Part shown: positions 33,418 to 44,653 of the stretch, piece by piece
Layout of the letters: each line of letters starts with the position of its first letter
Numbering within the stretch: the first letter of the stretch is position 1
From: Agrocybe praecox
Lineage: Eukaryota > Basidiomycota > Agaricomycetes > Agaricales > Agrocybaceae
NCBI GenBank assembly: GCA_964017145.1
Contig: OZ024840.1
Coordinates: 868,001 to 932,000, forward strand
Direction: 5' to 3'
Length of the DNA stretch: 64,000 nt
Program-made: the position numbers and the translations under genes
The notes under the pieces: model-generated
Seen by the model: the letters and a program-made list of their open reading frames with translations, nothing else
The model's database searches: none
Told to the model about the DNA's origin: nothing

Positions 33418-35972
33418 ATGGCAAAAAAATATGATGCGGATTACCTCACCCAAAAAATGATAACTTTTGAGGGGGAATTCCGAACGGCACTGGAGAAAAA
33501 TACCCATATTCTTCTTTTGGGATCATTGAATGAAAAAGTGGTAAGCAAAGGATATTATTTCAAAATATATCCTATGTTTAATCCTTTTACAAAGTGGCAC
33601 GTCGTTAAGCGCGTAATGCGGGAGAAACCCGAGTTATCGAGTCACCCAACCATTGGTGGGCAGACCTTGCTAGCCAAGGTTCTCCCGGTGTACAGGGAAT
33701 GCCACACCAACGAGGCCAAGAACGAAACTGATCTACGCCAGGCTATTCAAGAGATTGTCCGAAGTCATTCTGTGGATGGAAATGTCGAAGGAAGGGCAAC
33801 TGTCACTGAAGAGGGCAAACATGGCGCCGGAGCACACACATCATCCAGCAAAGATGCGTCGACAGCAAGCAACAAAAACAACAATGAAGAGACAGTATCA
33901 AGGAAAAGCGGCCCCTCTAGCGCCGCCAGTGTGTTGACCACCAAGACCACTGAGCAAAACACAGCGGCGTCAGAGAACAACAAAGGAAGTGCAACGGGCA
34001 TAACCAAAAAAGCCAAAGCGACAATGAAGACAGCAGTCTTGGCGGCGTCTGTGTCGGCGCTACCCAAAGAGAAGAAACGTAAGTATTTTATTATTACTAT
34101 TGAAATATAGACTACTAATGAATAAATAATATACACATATAGAACAAGAAGAGCCACCACGCAAGAAAATGCGAGCAGGTGAAGATAGGACTGATACCGA
34201 TGAAGATGCACCAAAGAAGAAGGGCAAGGGCAAGGGCAAGAAGAAGCAGACAGCGGCGACATCGGCGGCGCATTCCGACAGCGAAATTGAGATTGTCAAA
34301 ATCGTTGCCAATCCATCCGCCAGCGATAGCATCAAGATTAAGAAGGAAAAGATGGACAGAGCATTCGGAAAGGCGGAGGAGATTGCAAGAGCACAAGCTG
34401 CTGCACCAAAGCGGATGGCGCCGAAAGGAGCGGCGCCAAAGCATAAGCGCCCCCATTACAGCGATGAGGAGTTCTCTGACGAAGACGCCAACGGTGAAGA
34501 CGACGGTGAGGAGGGTGATGATGGAGAGGAGAATAGCAAGATCGAGGTTCGTCCTCCAATCGTGCTCACTGGTGCATCTGTCGAGGCAAAGGTGAAGAGC
34601 CTCGCTGCCTACGGTCGTCCTGCGCAGTGCGAGCGATGTAGGTTGAAAAAAAAACAATGCTCGCCCAAACTCCCGAACACGTCTTCATTCAAGGTTGGCG
34701 ATGATGGTCTCATCGGTGTTGCATGTGTTGCGTGCCAAACGGGCAAGAAGCGCTGTATCTGGTATGGACTACCAATGTTCATGCCCAAGGAGGCAACCTA
34801 CCAGCTGGCGGTTCCCAGAAATGTGAAGACGGAAGGTACGACAAGGGTCGTTATCGCAGATAAAGGTAAGTAACTTGCATTACATGCATTTATTTGAAAG
34901 GAACTCACTCGTAATATATTTAGGCGCCGAGAATGTCGCCGCCTTGGAGCGCCGCCTTATCGATCTTGAAACAAAGTTTGCCGCGCATGAAACGGATCAC
35001 ACTGCGCTCCAGCTTAGGGTTAAGCAGGCGGAGACATATGTTGCCTCCGTGGAGACCAAGTTTACCAACGCACAAGAAAAGTGGAGGCTTGTCAAAGCCG
35101 ACATTGTAAAGGACGCAAAGGGCATGCGAACCAGCATCGACAAATTGAAGACCAACGTGAACGCCTTGAAGATCGCCCAGGGGGATACGTCAGCGACTGA
35201 CCTTGCAGAGGTGAAGACCATCGCTGATCTGGCTTTGAAAGAAAGTCAAAACACCAAGGCTTGGATGGCCAACATGGATAAGTTGTTTAAGGTGGTGATG
35301 AAAAAATCGATCGCCGCTTCCCCTCTGTCTGCTGCATCCTCCTCTGCCGCTAGCTCCCCCGCCGCCACTGACGCCGCTACAACTGAGGTTATCGACCTCC
35401 CCCTTGATTCCCTTGCTTTGGTGTATGGTGGTGACGAGGAAACGAGTTCAAGCAGTGGGGAGGAAAGTGCGATGGACGTCACTGGGGATCACGACGTTTC
35501 TGATGCAGAGTTGGATGGTGAAAACGTCATCGCCCCCCCCATACCCACAGCAAGCACCAACAACACCAGCACCGATGCCCAAGGAAAGACTGATCAAGAA
35601 ATGCAAGACCCAGTCATTATCTCTGGCGCCGCCAATGACGCCGCCTCGCCATCGCACAACAACCCTGTTCCAGCTGAGACAGATATTGAGATGCAGGACA
35701 CAGAAACTGACATCCCCCCGGTCCATGAAAGCAGCACTATCAAAATTCCTGCATCATCCACCACTGACATTACATCTGTCGCCGCCTCGCCCGCCGCCTC
35801 GCCCTCTGCCTCTGCCTCTGCCTCATCTGCCGCTTTCGCCTCCAATATCACTGTTTTGCCCAACAGCACTGTTGGGCTCGTTCCCTCGACCTCCAATATT
35901 TCATTGCCCCAGGTAGATGCAAGGACCCTATCTAACATATTCGACGAAGTCGTTGACTACGAAGATGCTTGA
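33418..35972 (+). CDS. KDZ accessory protein with Cys-cluster and coiled coil
   Basis: Exons 33418-34078, 34143-34865 and 34924-35972 join in phase to give 810 residues. After a folded-looking N-terminal part (residues 1-110) come Ser/Lys-rich tracts, basic GKGKGKKK stretches and acidic runs. Then follows a Zn-cluster-like motif: CERCRLKKKQCSPKLP, and about 30 residues later CVACQTGKKRCIWYGLPMFM. The third exon begins with a heptad-like coiled coil (ERRLIDLETKFAAHETDHTA) and ends in a long Ser/Ala tail. The Cys arrangement recalls fungal binuclear clusters but with wider spacing. This composition is common next to agaricomycete transposons, and a DNA-binding partner of the transposase is plausible but unproven. 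Confidence 0.75.
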
Positions 35973-36219
35973 AGGCGGTGGCTTTTTTTTTTTTGATATT
36001 TATGTAAATATTTGTCTTGTGATCTTGGTGTGTACTAGCTAGTACACACCTACTTGAAATTTTATTAAACTTATTCTTGTGCTCATTACTTGGACCATTC
36101 TACACAACCAATGTATTGATCATACAAGAGTAAGTGCATAGAAAGAATCAAATGATTCAACTTCAGTAATGTAAGATAAGAATCAAGTGATACAACTTAA
36201 GCAATATAAGAGATATTTA

Positions 36220-37867
36220 TTAAGCCTCTCTTCGCCGAGGCTTTCTTATACGTTTCTCAGATACCTGCCATCTTGCTGCTTCTTCAAGAGCTTGGTCATC
36301 TGGCCCGAGTCTTTTTCTGCCCTGCTTATGTTTCACATTTGAAGGCAAATGTGGATCTTCATTATGAAGATGCGCCATCTGAGGCGCCGTCTGGAGCGCC
36401 GCCAACGCATGACCACTGTTTGTAACTGGTAAACCTAGGAGTGGCGACATCCTTTGAGAAAGAAGGTCATTAGGCGATGAATAGATTGAGGGAAGGCCGT
36501 TACTGTTGATCAATGAAGAGTTCATGTTTGTTGGTGAGTTGATCAAATGGTGGGAACGCATTTGTGAGTTGGGTGGTCTTTGTTGAGTATCTTCATGTTG
36601 ATGGCAGTGTGTAGTTGTCCTAACAGATGCAATTTGATCTTGTACAAGCAATGGCAATTGACCAGTTGGCGGCGCCAGGGGCGCCGGAGAGGTGGCTGAG
36701 GATGCCATTTGACGTTCTTTGAGTAGAATTGGATCAATAATAATGTCCTGGGCTACAACTTGGTTGTGCGGCCCACCAATAGAATCATGCATCCCAGTGC
36801 AGTTCTGAAGTTGAAAACCATCGTCTGTGTTCATGTCAATATCCGCGATAACAGAATCATGCATGGCAGTGCTGTTCTGGACATTGCCTCTGTTCATGTC
36901 GATATCCGGAATAACAGGAGATACTGGCGGCGACTGCGGCGGCGCCTCCGGCAATAACATATTGTCAGATACTATCATTTCGTCGGAGGAAGAGGTGACA
37001 GAAAGAGATGGATCTGTAGGGGTAGGCATAGTATAAAGGCCACTCATATCTAACATCTGTTCATGAGGGCCTGGGGCCTCACGGGATTTCCGTTTCGATG
37101 CTTCGCTGTTTGATTTTTCGGGAGCATTGCGGTCTGGGGCAATGAACTCACTTTCTTCTTCTTCAATCTCATCTTTGTTAGGATATGGCGCCTCCATCAA
37201 CATTCCTTTGCGCCGCCTTGTAGTGACCCTTTTGAATCGAAAGACCTGCTCCAAAGAAAATGTTTGCTGACGTTCCCAAATGTGATCAAAGAATCTTTTC
37301 ATCTCATCCAGTGTGAGACTCCTGGGGTCTTTGAATGACCAGTTCTTGGGAAAGTACCGCTTGTCAAAGAACTGTTTTTGATCTTCTACAATGAGTCCAT
37401 AGGGCACAGGTTGATTGCGGCCAGATGCCATTTCTACAATAGAAGGTAAGGTATTGCACAGGAGGCGGCGCTTGGTGCAGCACCCATCCGGAAAAGTAAG
37501 ACTTACCATAATGAAATGCAAGATACTTGCGAAAAACAGCTTCATAATCTGTTTTCGATACCTTTCCACTAGTATGAAAAATGGAGGTAATTTTCGGAAA
37601 ACCTGTCGGTCGATCCATTTCGATATATCTTGCATATAATTCGGTGGCCTGATAGTTGAACCTCGCCTTCACACCATCCCTCCGCTCCAAAAGATGTTCA
37701 ACGTAAGCAAAAATGTGCCGATGCCAATCGCCGACCATCTCCTCATTCTCTTGCTCAAAGGTATCAGCTTTTACACCAAGGAGGCTGGCCATATTATCAT
37801 GCCTAGTTCCCATGAGTCCTAATTCAAAGGCATAGCAAAGAAGATTGCTCACACTTGAATGCCCCAT
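36220..37867 (-). CDS. KDZ accessory protein, unknown family
   Basis: Two exons, 37867-37507 and 37433-36220, join in phase for 524 residues. The N-terminal 200 residues look folded: an opening helix MGHSSVSNLLCYAFELGLMG, then DWHRHIFAYVEHLLERRDGV, RFNYQATELYARYIEMDRPT, and later NWSFKDPRSLTLDEMKRFFD. The rest is disordered, rich in Pro/Ser/Asn with repeated IPDIDMN / IADIDMN pieces, and ends in a basic patch (KHKQGRKRLGPDD … EKRIRKPRRREA). No domain recognised. The paired GGCGCC motifs in its 3' half encode Ala/Pro insertions. Convergent with the gene at 33.4-36.0 kb. Confidence 0.7.
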
Positions 37868-38060
37868 GTTCCATTTTCACTTTTTGATAACACAAAATTT
37901 AAGGACAGTAGTCCCATTTCAAGATAATTGCGTCTTGCAGCATGATCAAGACGTTTATAAATAAATTTCTTAGCTAACCTGAGAGAGTTACATTAATAAC
38001 TAGGACTGGGTAATACCAGGCGGCACCGCAGGTGCCACCCATGATCGCGCATTTGAGGGA

Positions 38061-38673
38061 TTAGATGACCCACTTGTGTTTTATATGTTCTGGATTTCCA
38101 TCCTTCTTTCTACGTTCTATCTCTTTGTCAATTGCCCTCTCCTCCTGGGGCGTGAGCCTCGATATGACCCTCCCAATCGCTCTGGATCGGTAGGCAAACC
38201 ATCCTTCTGTTTTACTATCAGCAGTCTCCAATCCCATAAGCTGCGCAATTTCCGCAAAGACTTCGTTGTTTTTTTGTTGCCATATAATGTCAGATTTCTT
38301 CACAATGAATGATGGTTGTGACTCGTCCGTGGATTTCTGGAGCCTCCACGTATTGCGTACATAAGAAAGTAGATCCTGAAAGAATCAAGTAAATTAGCAT
38401 GCTGTTGTAAGGATGAGAATAACATGCTTAGCGCCTCACCTCAACTTTGTGTTGTTTCTCAAAAGAGTTAAACGAAGCACCACGGGACAGGACCCAAAAA
38501 TTAAAAAGTTCAACGCAAAGCTCTCCAACAATAATATGACGCCTTTCAGCTGCTGTTGGTGCTTCCAAGTACTTTGTCTTGTATGGCAAAATGATAGCCA
38601 ATTCCTCCTCATCATATTTGGGCGCCTTGGTTCGCGAGGAGTTTATGTATAGGTCGGGGTCGAAGTCAGTCAT
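38061..38673 (-). CDS. Small KDZ accessory protein, 182 residues
   Basis: Exons 38673-38440 and 38375-38061 join in phase 0. The product is hydrophilic and helical: YDEEELAIILPYKTKYLEAP, AAERRHIIVGELCVELFNFW, then KKSDIIWQQKNNEVFAEIAQ and a charged C-terminus ending IKHKWVI. I do not recognise it. Its start lies about 200 bp from the start of the transposase gene on the opposite strand, so the two may share a divergent promoter. Confidence 0.65.
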
Positions 38674-38880
38674 GTCTGGGGATATGAGTAGCGGAAGGAG
38701 ATTGTGGTTGAGGTATATAAATTATGTATCCCCTAAAAAGTGTGGCACATGAAAAATAAACAAAAACATCTGGAAACATCTGGATACATATTAGGGGAGG
38801 GTGAAATTTTCATTACTATGCCCAAAACAGTGGAGCTCATCTGTTTCATCCTTCTTCTACATTCTTTGTCAAACAACCTA

Positions 38881-41800
38881 ATGGCACCCGGACAGTCAAA
38901 AAAACACCGGCAGGCTCGGAGGCGTGTCGAGCAAACAGATTTAGAAGCACAATCAGTTCTACGGGTCCGTCGAACAACATATGCCAGAAGGAATGGCAAG
39001 CAAACTTCGAAGACTGTGTTCCAACCTTTGTTCACACGTGTAGAAAGGGCATCTGAGTCTGATTCAGACTCAGATAATGATAATATTCACAACAACAACC
39101 ATTCAAATGGTTTTGATAATGATGGTAACATGTCGGACGGTATGACTTCCAACCTTGAAGACCCCCAAATAGCTGAGAAACGGACGCGGAAGGTGCGAAA
39201 ATGTTATTTGATGAGTGGGCGCCTATTAACTAATTTTAGACACAACATCATTATATTCGGGAATTTGTGGACCGAATTGACGATCTGTTACTTGGATTAC
39301 TGAGTCGTGAATCACAGACAAAGGAAGATTTTACCTGTGGCAAAAGTACGAACGGAAATACCGCAGTCTGGCGTTGCAAGGACTGTAGCTTAGGAAGTGT
39401 GATGTGTCGTGAGTGTATGCGCCATGCTCACTGTGAAAATCCCTTTCACAAGATTCAGCACTGGTCTGGTGGACACTTTCGCCCTGCAGAGTTATGGGAA
39501 GTTGAAACATATCTATTGGTAAAACATCAAAAAGACAAAGCTGTCTGTGCCAGCCTGCAGCTCAATATGATCTACTTGGAGGAGCAGGAAAAGACAAAAG
39601 ACACAATAGAGCAGGAACGGCTGCGGGCAATATATGCAGATCAAGTAGGCGGCGGGGCAGGCGGCGCTATGGATGTTGACAACACTGACGATATTATACC
39701 AACAACGGCAACATATACTCCTCAAGATATTTTGAATGAACCGGACCAACAAACATTTGATGACGGAGATGAGGCATTTGACCAATATCTGGAGAAACTT
39801 CATCTCGCCAACCAGTTGAAAAACAACATCATACCAGTAACAGAGGACAACGGCGCCGCCGAGAGCGCCCCCCCTCAACCCGCAGGCGCTACAAATGTAA
39901 TGGAAGATGGGGATGATACCTTTGATCAGGCAGATGAAGCTGTACAAGCACTTCCACAATACTTAGGACCAGAAACAAATGCTGTGGACGAACTTGATCA
40001 AGTTCTTCATGAAGATAGTCAACGCGGTAAACGACCCACACGCGATATGTTTTATAACAGATATGTTCGTGTTGTGCATACCAATGGTCTACACAATCTT
40101 GCCATGGTCCATTGCCTTTGCCATGGAGAGAGACAACTGCCAATCGACCTCCTATATAACCGCTTGGTTCCCTCCAGTTTCCAACAAGTGAAAACCATTT
40201 TCACGACCCATGTTCTTGATTATTATCGCCTTAGCAATCTTGAACTAAAGGCCTCTGCTTATCACTTTTACAATCTTTTGCGCCGCCAAACAGCGCCGAT
40301 GGCACCGGCGCAAGTGTTGGACCTTTATTCAGTATTCAGAAGGATGACACGACTGTGGCGTTGGATGAAAAAGCTTAAATGGGCGGGATATGGATGTCAT
40401 GGCAAAGATGTAGCACATGTGCAAGACGGCGAACTAGCAATTTTCTGTGTGGCATGTCCCCAGACAGATGCAAAAAACAAGAATGTCGCTGATAATTGGC
40501 AAGAAGATGAACATGCATGGGTTTACAAACGCGTTCTTGTGGCCGATGGAAATTTCAAGGCAGACCATGTAAAAGCCAAATCACCTTCGCAAGATGTATG
40601 GCTTTCAGAAGGGTCTGGAATGGACCCTAAACGTTCAAAATATTGGGCATTTTTAAAGACTGCTCTTGAACGCTTCACAGTAAGTTACCATATTATAAAG
40701 CGCCGCGGCTTGTGGGGCAGTGGGCGCCGCAGTATTGATGTTATTGTCCACAGAAAGCACCATGTGAAAATACCTTTCGAGCAATTATGAATGCTCTGCT
40801 TGCGTCCAAGGTTTGCGATGTAACAGGAAAGGTAGCTATGGCTTGCGCTCGACATGGATGCTACTGCCCTGGCTCCCTCGTTGATCTATATCATGGTGAA
40901 CAACAAAAGAATGTCGACTTTGCACTTCTTGAAGCGATTAAAAATGTCCATCCACAGCAAGGAGTTTTGCTTATATACGACATCGCTTGCCAATATTTTG
41001 TGCATCTTGTGGAACGCATTGGAGCGAAGTTACCAGAAGGCTTAACAGTTGAAAGTGCAATCGGTCTCTTTCATGTACATGCTCACAAGGACGAATGCTT
41101 CTTTCGGTTTGCAACAAGTTTCATTCAAGGCGCCGCCATATGTGATGGCGAAATATTGGAGTCACTATGGTCTATTCTCAATGCTATCTCACACTCTGCA
41201 CGAACAGCAACCTTGGCACATCGTGCTGAAATGCTGGATGACCATGCCTGTGATTCAAACCACAAGAAGATCCTTGCAATGATAATTACCCTTTGCAAAA
41301 AATTCAAAAATGCAGACCTCACTTGCCAGAAGTGGAACGAGGATTATGAGAAGCAGTCCAACACAGTCAGTGAAGAAATCCTTACAGAATGGCGGCGCGA
41401 GGTTGTACATGCCGAGAATACCAGGCACATCAATCCCGCAGCAATGGATATCTACATGGCCAGGGTTGTAAGCGCTGGTGCGCCGCAAGAGGCGCCGATT
41501 CCTACCGATGCCTCCACCAACGGTGTTGAAGCATATTTTGACCTTGTTATTGTTGTGGAGAGAACTCAGTAAGTCACACAAAACTATATTCAATAATGTT
41601 ATGCTAAGTTTTGTTAGGGCGGAAATCAAATTGTCAAACCGTCTATATACAAAACAACCAAGAGAGGAGTTACGACACAAGATAGAGGCAACCCGCTTAA
41701 CATTGCAAGGCTTGCTCCTGAAACTAGCCCAATTGCAGGAACAAGCAGGTATCACCGAGATTCACACAACAGCAGACACAAATGCGGCAAACGATTTCAT

Positions 41801-42729
41801 CTTTCAGTGGGAAGATGTCGCCGACGAGAGCGGCGCCGAGGACAATAATGATGATTCCCCTAACAGCAATCCAGGTTTACAGATGCCCATTTTTGAAGAC
41901 ATTACTTATCCTGAAAATCGAAGACTTATTATCCCGTCAAATTTGAATGCTGATGCTAGGTTGGCAAAACATGAGCTTTGTACTAGGCAGAAGCAGGCAT
42001 CTAGTGAGCTCAACCATCTTAGGGATTTAATTGCGGAAAAGTCCTTTCAATATACCGGCGTTATTCGCATTGGACGGAAGCATATGAAACTCCGATCTCG
42101 CAACTTAATTCGACAAATTAATCACCAGATTGCTATTCACTCCTCCGTGTACAATATGTGCCGCAGCAAAATGATTATGTTGGGTGCCGACACATCCTTA
42201 ATGGAAGACAAATTCAGAGTCCTCACCAAGGATGACATCAAATCAAGTACAGCACTCCTCGACCCTAACACTCCTGGTTCAACCCAAATACAACTATCAT
42301 GGATATGGCAGAGTGTACGGACTCGTATTCTTCCTTCGCGAGCGCCGGCAGACGCGCCGCAAGGCGACGAAGAGATTCAAGACCCTGCAACTGTTATGGA
42401 ATGTAAGTTATTCTTCAATGTAATGACTCCTGAATATGACCTAACAAGAGGTAGTCAAGCGTGTTCATTGGCTGCGCGCGCGGGCTCAAGCAGATAGATG
42501 GCGAGAAGAGCAACTCTTGCTTACATATGAAATGCAATGGACAGTACGCTCCTTTTTGAACAAGAGTCGGACATGGAAGAGATATGCGGCGGAGGGCGCC
42601 GCCAGTGGCGCCACTCATCCAGGAGGACTTGCATACGCTGATCGCCAAGCTACCACGTGGCGTGCGCTTGCCATATTATCCGATCGGGAGTTCCGGTCCA
42701 CCAATAAGAATTATGTATCACCTTTGTAA
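38881..42729 (+). CDS. KDZ transposase with CxC2 cysteine cluster, intact
   Basis: Five exons (38881-39192, 39240-40679, 40754-41568, 41618-42402, 42455-42729) join in phase and give 1208 residues. An N-terminal basic and acidic linker is followed by the CxC2 cluster: CGKSTNGNTAVWRCKDC, CRECMRHAHCENPFHKIQHW, a zinc-binding module typical of KDZ transposases. The catalytic half shows APCENTFRAIMNALLASKVC, LVDLYHGEQQKNVDFALLEA, LLIYDIACQYFVHLVERIG and GEILESLWSILNAIS, which carry the conserved acidic residues of the RNase H-like fold. The C-terminal helices end with KRVHWLRARAQADRWREEQ. KDZ enzymes cut and paste DNA elements in fungi and other eukaryotes. All splice sites and the full frame are intact, so the element could be autonomous. 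Confidence 0.9.
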
Positions 42730-42835
42730 TAAGTATATCAAATTGATCACATATAATAAACTTTTTTTTTTTGGCTTATTCCCACATCTCACATCTCTTT
42801 GCTTCCTGTGTTACTTTGTCCTTTGTCTGTTTAAA

Positions 42836-44653
42836 ATGCCTCGCAAGCGTGTTCTTCGACCCTTTACACCATTTAATTTGCAGCACCAAAGTGGAATAGG
42901 CGATGAAGAAACGTATCAAGATGTGCAAGATTCCATCTACTACTGTGAAGCACGTTGTCGCTCCATTGTTGCAGCTATTCTATTGGCTGCACCAGAGAAT
43001 TGCAAGTGGATGCAACTATATCTACAAAGCGAGCTTGTATGTTATATTTTAATCTTGGAGGGCATACATAAAATTAACATCTTGAAGTATGTGATTACCT
43101 CATTTATAGGGATCATGACTGCAGTGTCACGAGTTGTCGATATACCGCTTGTTATTCGCTCCCTGGTCGATGGGTTATTGATGTTACAAGAGGAATGTTT
43201 GCCCGTGCCTTTTGAAGCAGACTTTATCCAGATGATTGAAGCTGGAACTGGAGAAGGCTTTGGGAAGGTGGTCCATAATTTTCACCTACAATGGTGGACT
43301 GCAGCAAGGCAACCCAGTAAAAGTTGGTTGCTCACTTTCGAAAATATTTTTGAATGTGTGGAACATTACGAGAAGGAACTTCAAGAAGAACAACGGCCCA
43401 AGATACCTATCTATATAGTTCCCAATCCCCAGATCGCCAGTGGAACATCTTCATGCGCCGCTTCCGGCGCCGTTGGGGGCGCCGCCTTCTCGAGGAACCC
43501 ATACCAAATCATGGCAGCAAACTCAACCCAGCAGCTTAAGGATTTGTATAACTTGGTTAATGGGTATCACCGTCTAAGCGAAGGAAAGGTTCAGATCGCC
43601 GCTCGCCGCACCGCTACATTATATCTGCTGCTGGATGCCATCATGCATAAGGAAACAGTTGACACACCAGTACCTGGGCCCATTCCTAAAGGACAGAAAG
43701 GGACCGTTGCTTTGGCCATTGCGCAAAAGAGCAAAGGCCTGTTGAATGCTGGAAAGGCTCAAATCCCGGCAGAACAGCAATGGTCTTATGGCACCTTCTT
43801 GACGAAACCGGATGTTCTTGCCTTGGTTCATAAACCACTTCAAGAATTGCATACGGGTTACAATACAACACATGAATGGGAAACAATGTCTGGTATTGAC
43901 ACAGTTGGTGGACAACCAAATGACATTCAGTCAAACATGAATGACGGCGCCGCCAATTGCGCCGCCAGCGACAGCGCCTCCATTCCCGACAACAGTATTC
44001 CTGCCCGAAGTGCTAATTTTCACCCAAATAGGTCTTTGCTTAAATTGCCCAGTGATGTTAATGCTAGGGTAAACTATTTATCAAGACATCCAGAACAGCG
44101 AGAGAAAATGGATAAACTCTGGATTGAAAACAACACACTATGGGACGCAAACGGGGTATATATTGGAGTGGCGGGTTCCAAGAGTGTCAGCACATCCAAT
44201 CAACACACTCCATCCCCTGACAGCGCCGCACATGGCGCCACTCCCAAAATTTCAGCACCTACTCTGACGTCCCTCAATAGCCCACAGCCCCACCCATCGA
44301 TAGGTTTAGCGGCACTTTATAACGACGACGACAGCGATATCGATTCTTGCGGGACAAATGACACCTCACCATTGCAATCTGTACATGAAGACATTGTCAT
44401 GTCTCTTGCTGATATGTTCAGTGACCATAGCAGTGATGATGTCAGTCTTTTGTCTGATGATGACCAGAATGGAATTGGAGGCGATAGGGATGATGGCATA
44501 TTATCAGCTCGAAGTATACAGGCTCCAACACGCGCCGCTCAGAGCGCCGCCATTCATCAACCTTACACTGCTGCAGATTTTAGTTTTGTTCCTGATGATG
44601 CATTCGAAGAGGAAAATCTCCATTCTCATTCTAGTTACTCAGACAGTGAATGA
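42836..44653 (+). CDS. KDZ accessory protein, large, unknown
   Basis: The start at 42836 (MPRKRVLRPFTPFNLQ) follows a pyrimidine-rich leader only 106 bp after the transposase stop. An in-frame 51-nt intron (43037-43087) is likely but not required, since it contains no stop. The N-terminal 200 residues appear folded (CEARCRSIVAAILLAAPENC … VVDIPLVIRSLVDGLLMLQE … FHLQWWTAARQPSKSWLLTF). A second ordered piece contains IAARRTATLYLLLDAIMHKE and AEQQWSYGTFLTKPDVLALV; the remainder is Ser/Asp-rich. GGCGCC pairs insert Ala/Gly runs such as CAASGAVGGAA. Same strand as, and close to, the transposase, suggesting a functional partnership. Confidence 0.7.
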   Translation: MPRKRVLRPFTPFNLQHQSGIGDEETYQDVQDSIYYCEARCRSIVAAILLAAPENCKWMQLYLQSELVCYILILEGIHKINILKYVITSFIGIMTAVSRVVDIPLVIRSLVDGLLMLQEECLPVPFEADFIQMIEAGTGEGFGKVVHNFHLQWWTAARQPSKSWLLTFENIFECVEHYEKELQEEQRPKIPIYIVPNPQIASGTSSCAASGAVGGAAFSRNPYQIMAANSTQQLKDLYNLVNGYHRLSEGKVQIAARRTATLYLLLDAIMHKETVDTPVPGPIPKGQKGTVALAIAQKSKGLLNAGKAQIPAEQQWSYGTFLTKPDVLALVHKPLQELHTGYNTTHEWETMSGIDTVGGQPNDIQSNMNDGAANCAASDSASIPDNSIPARSANFHPNRSLLKLPSDVNARVNYLSRHPEQREKMDKLWIENNTLWDANGVYIGVAGSKSVSTSNQHTPSPDSAAHGATPKISAPTLTSLNSPQPHPSIGLAALYNDDDSDIDSCGTNDTSPLQSVHEDIVMSLADMFSDHSSDDVSLLSDDDQNGIGGDRDDGILSARSIQAPTRAAQSAAIHQPYTAADFSFVPDDAFEEENLHSHSSYSDSE

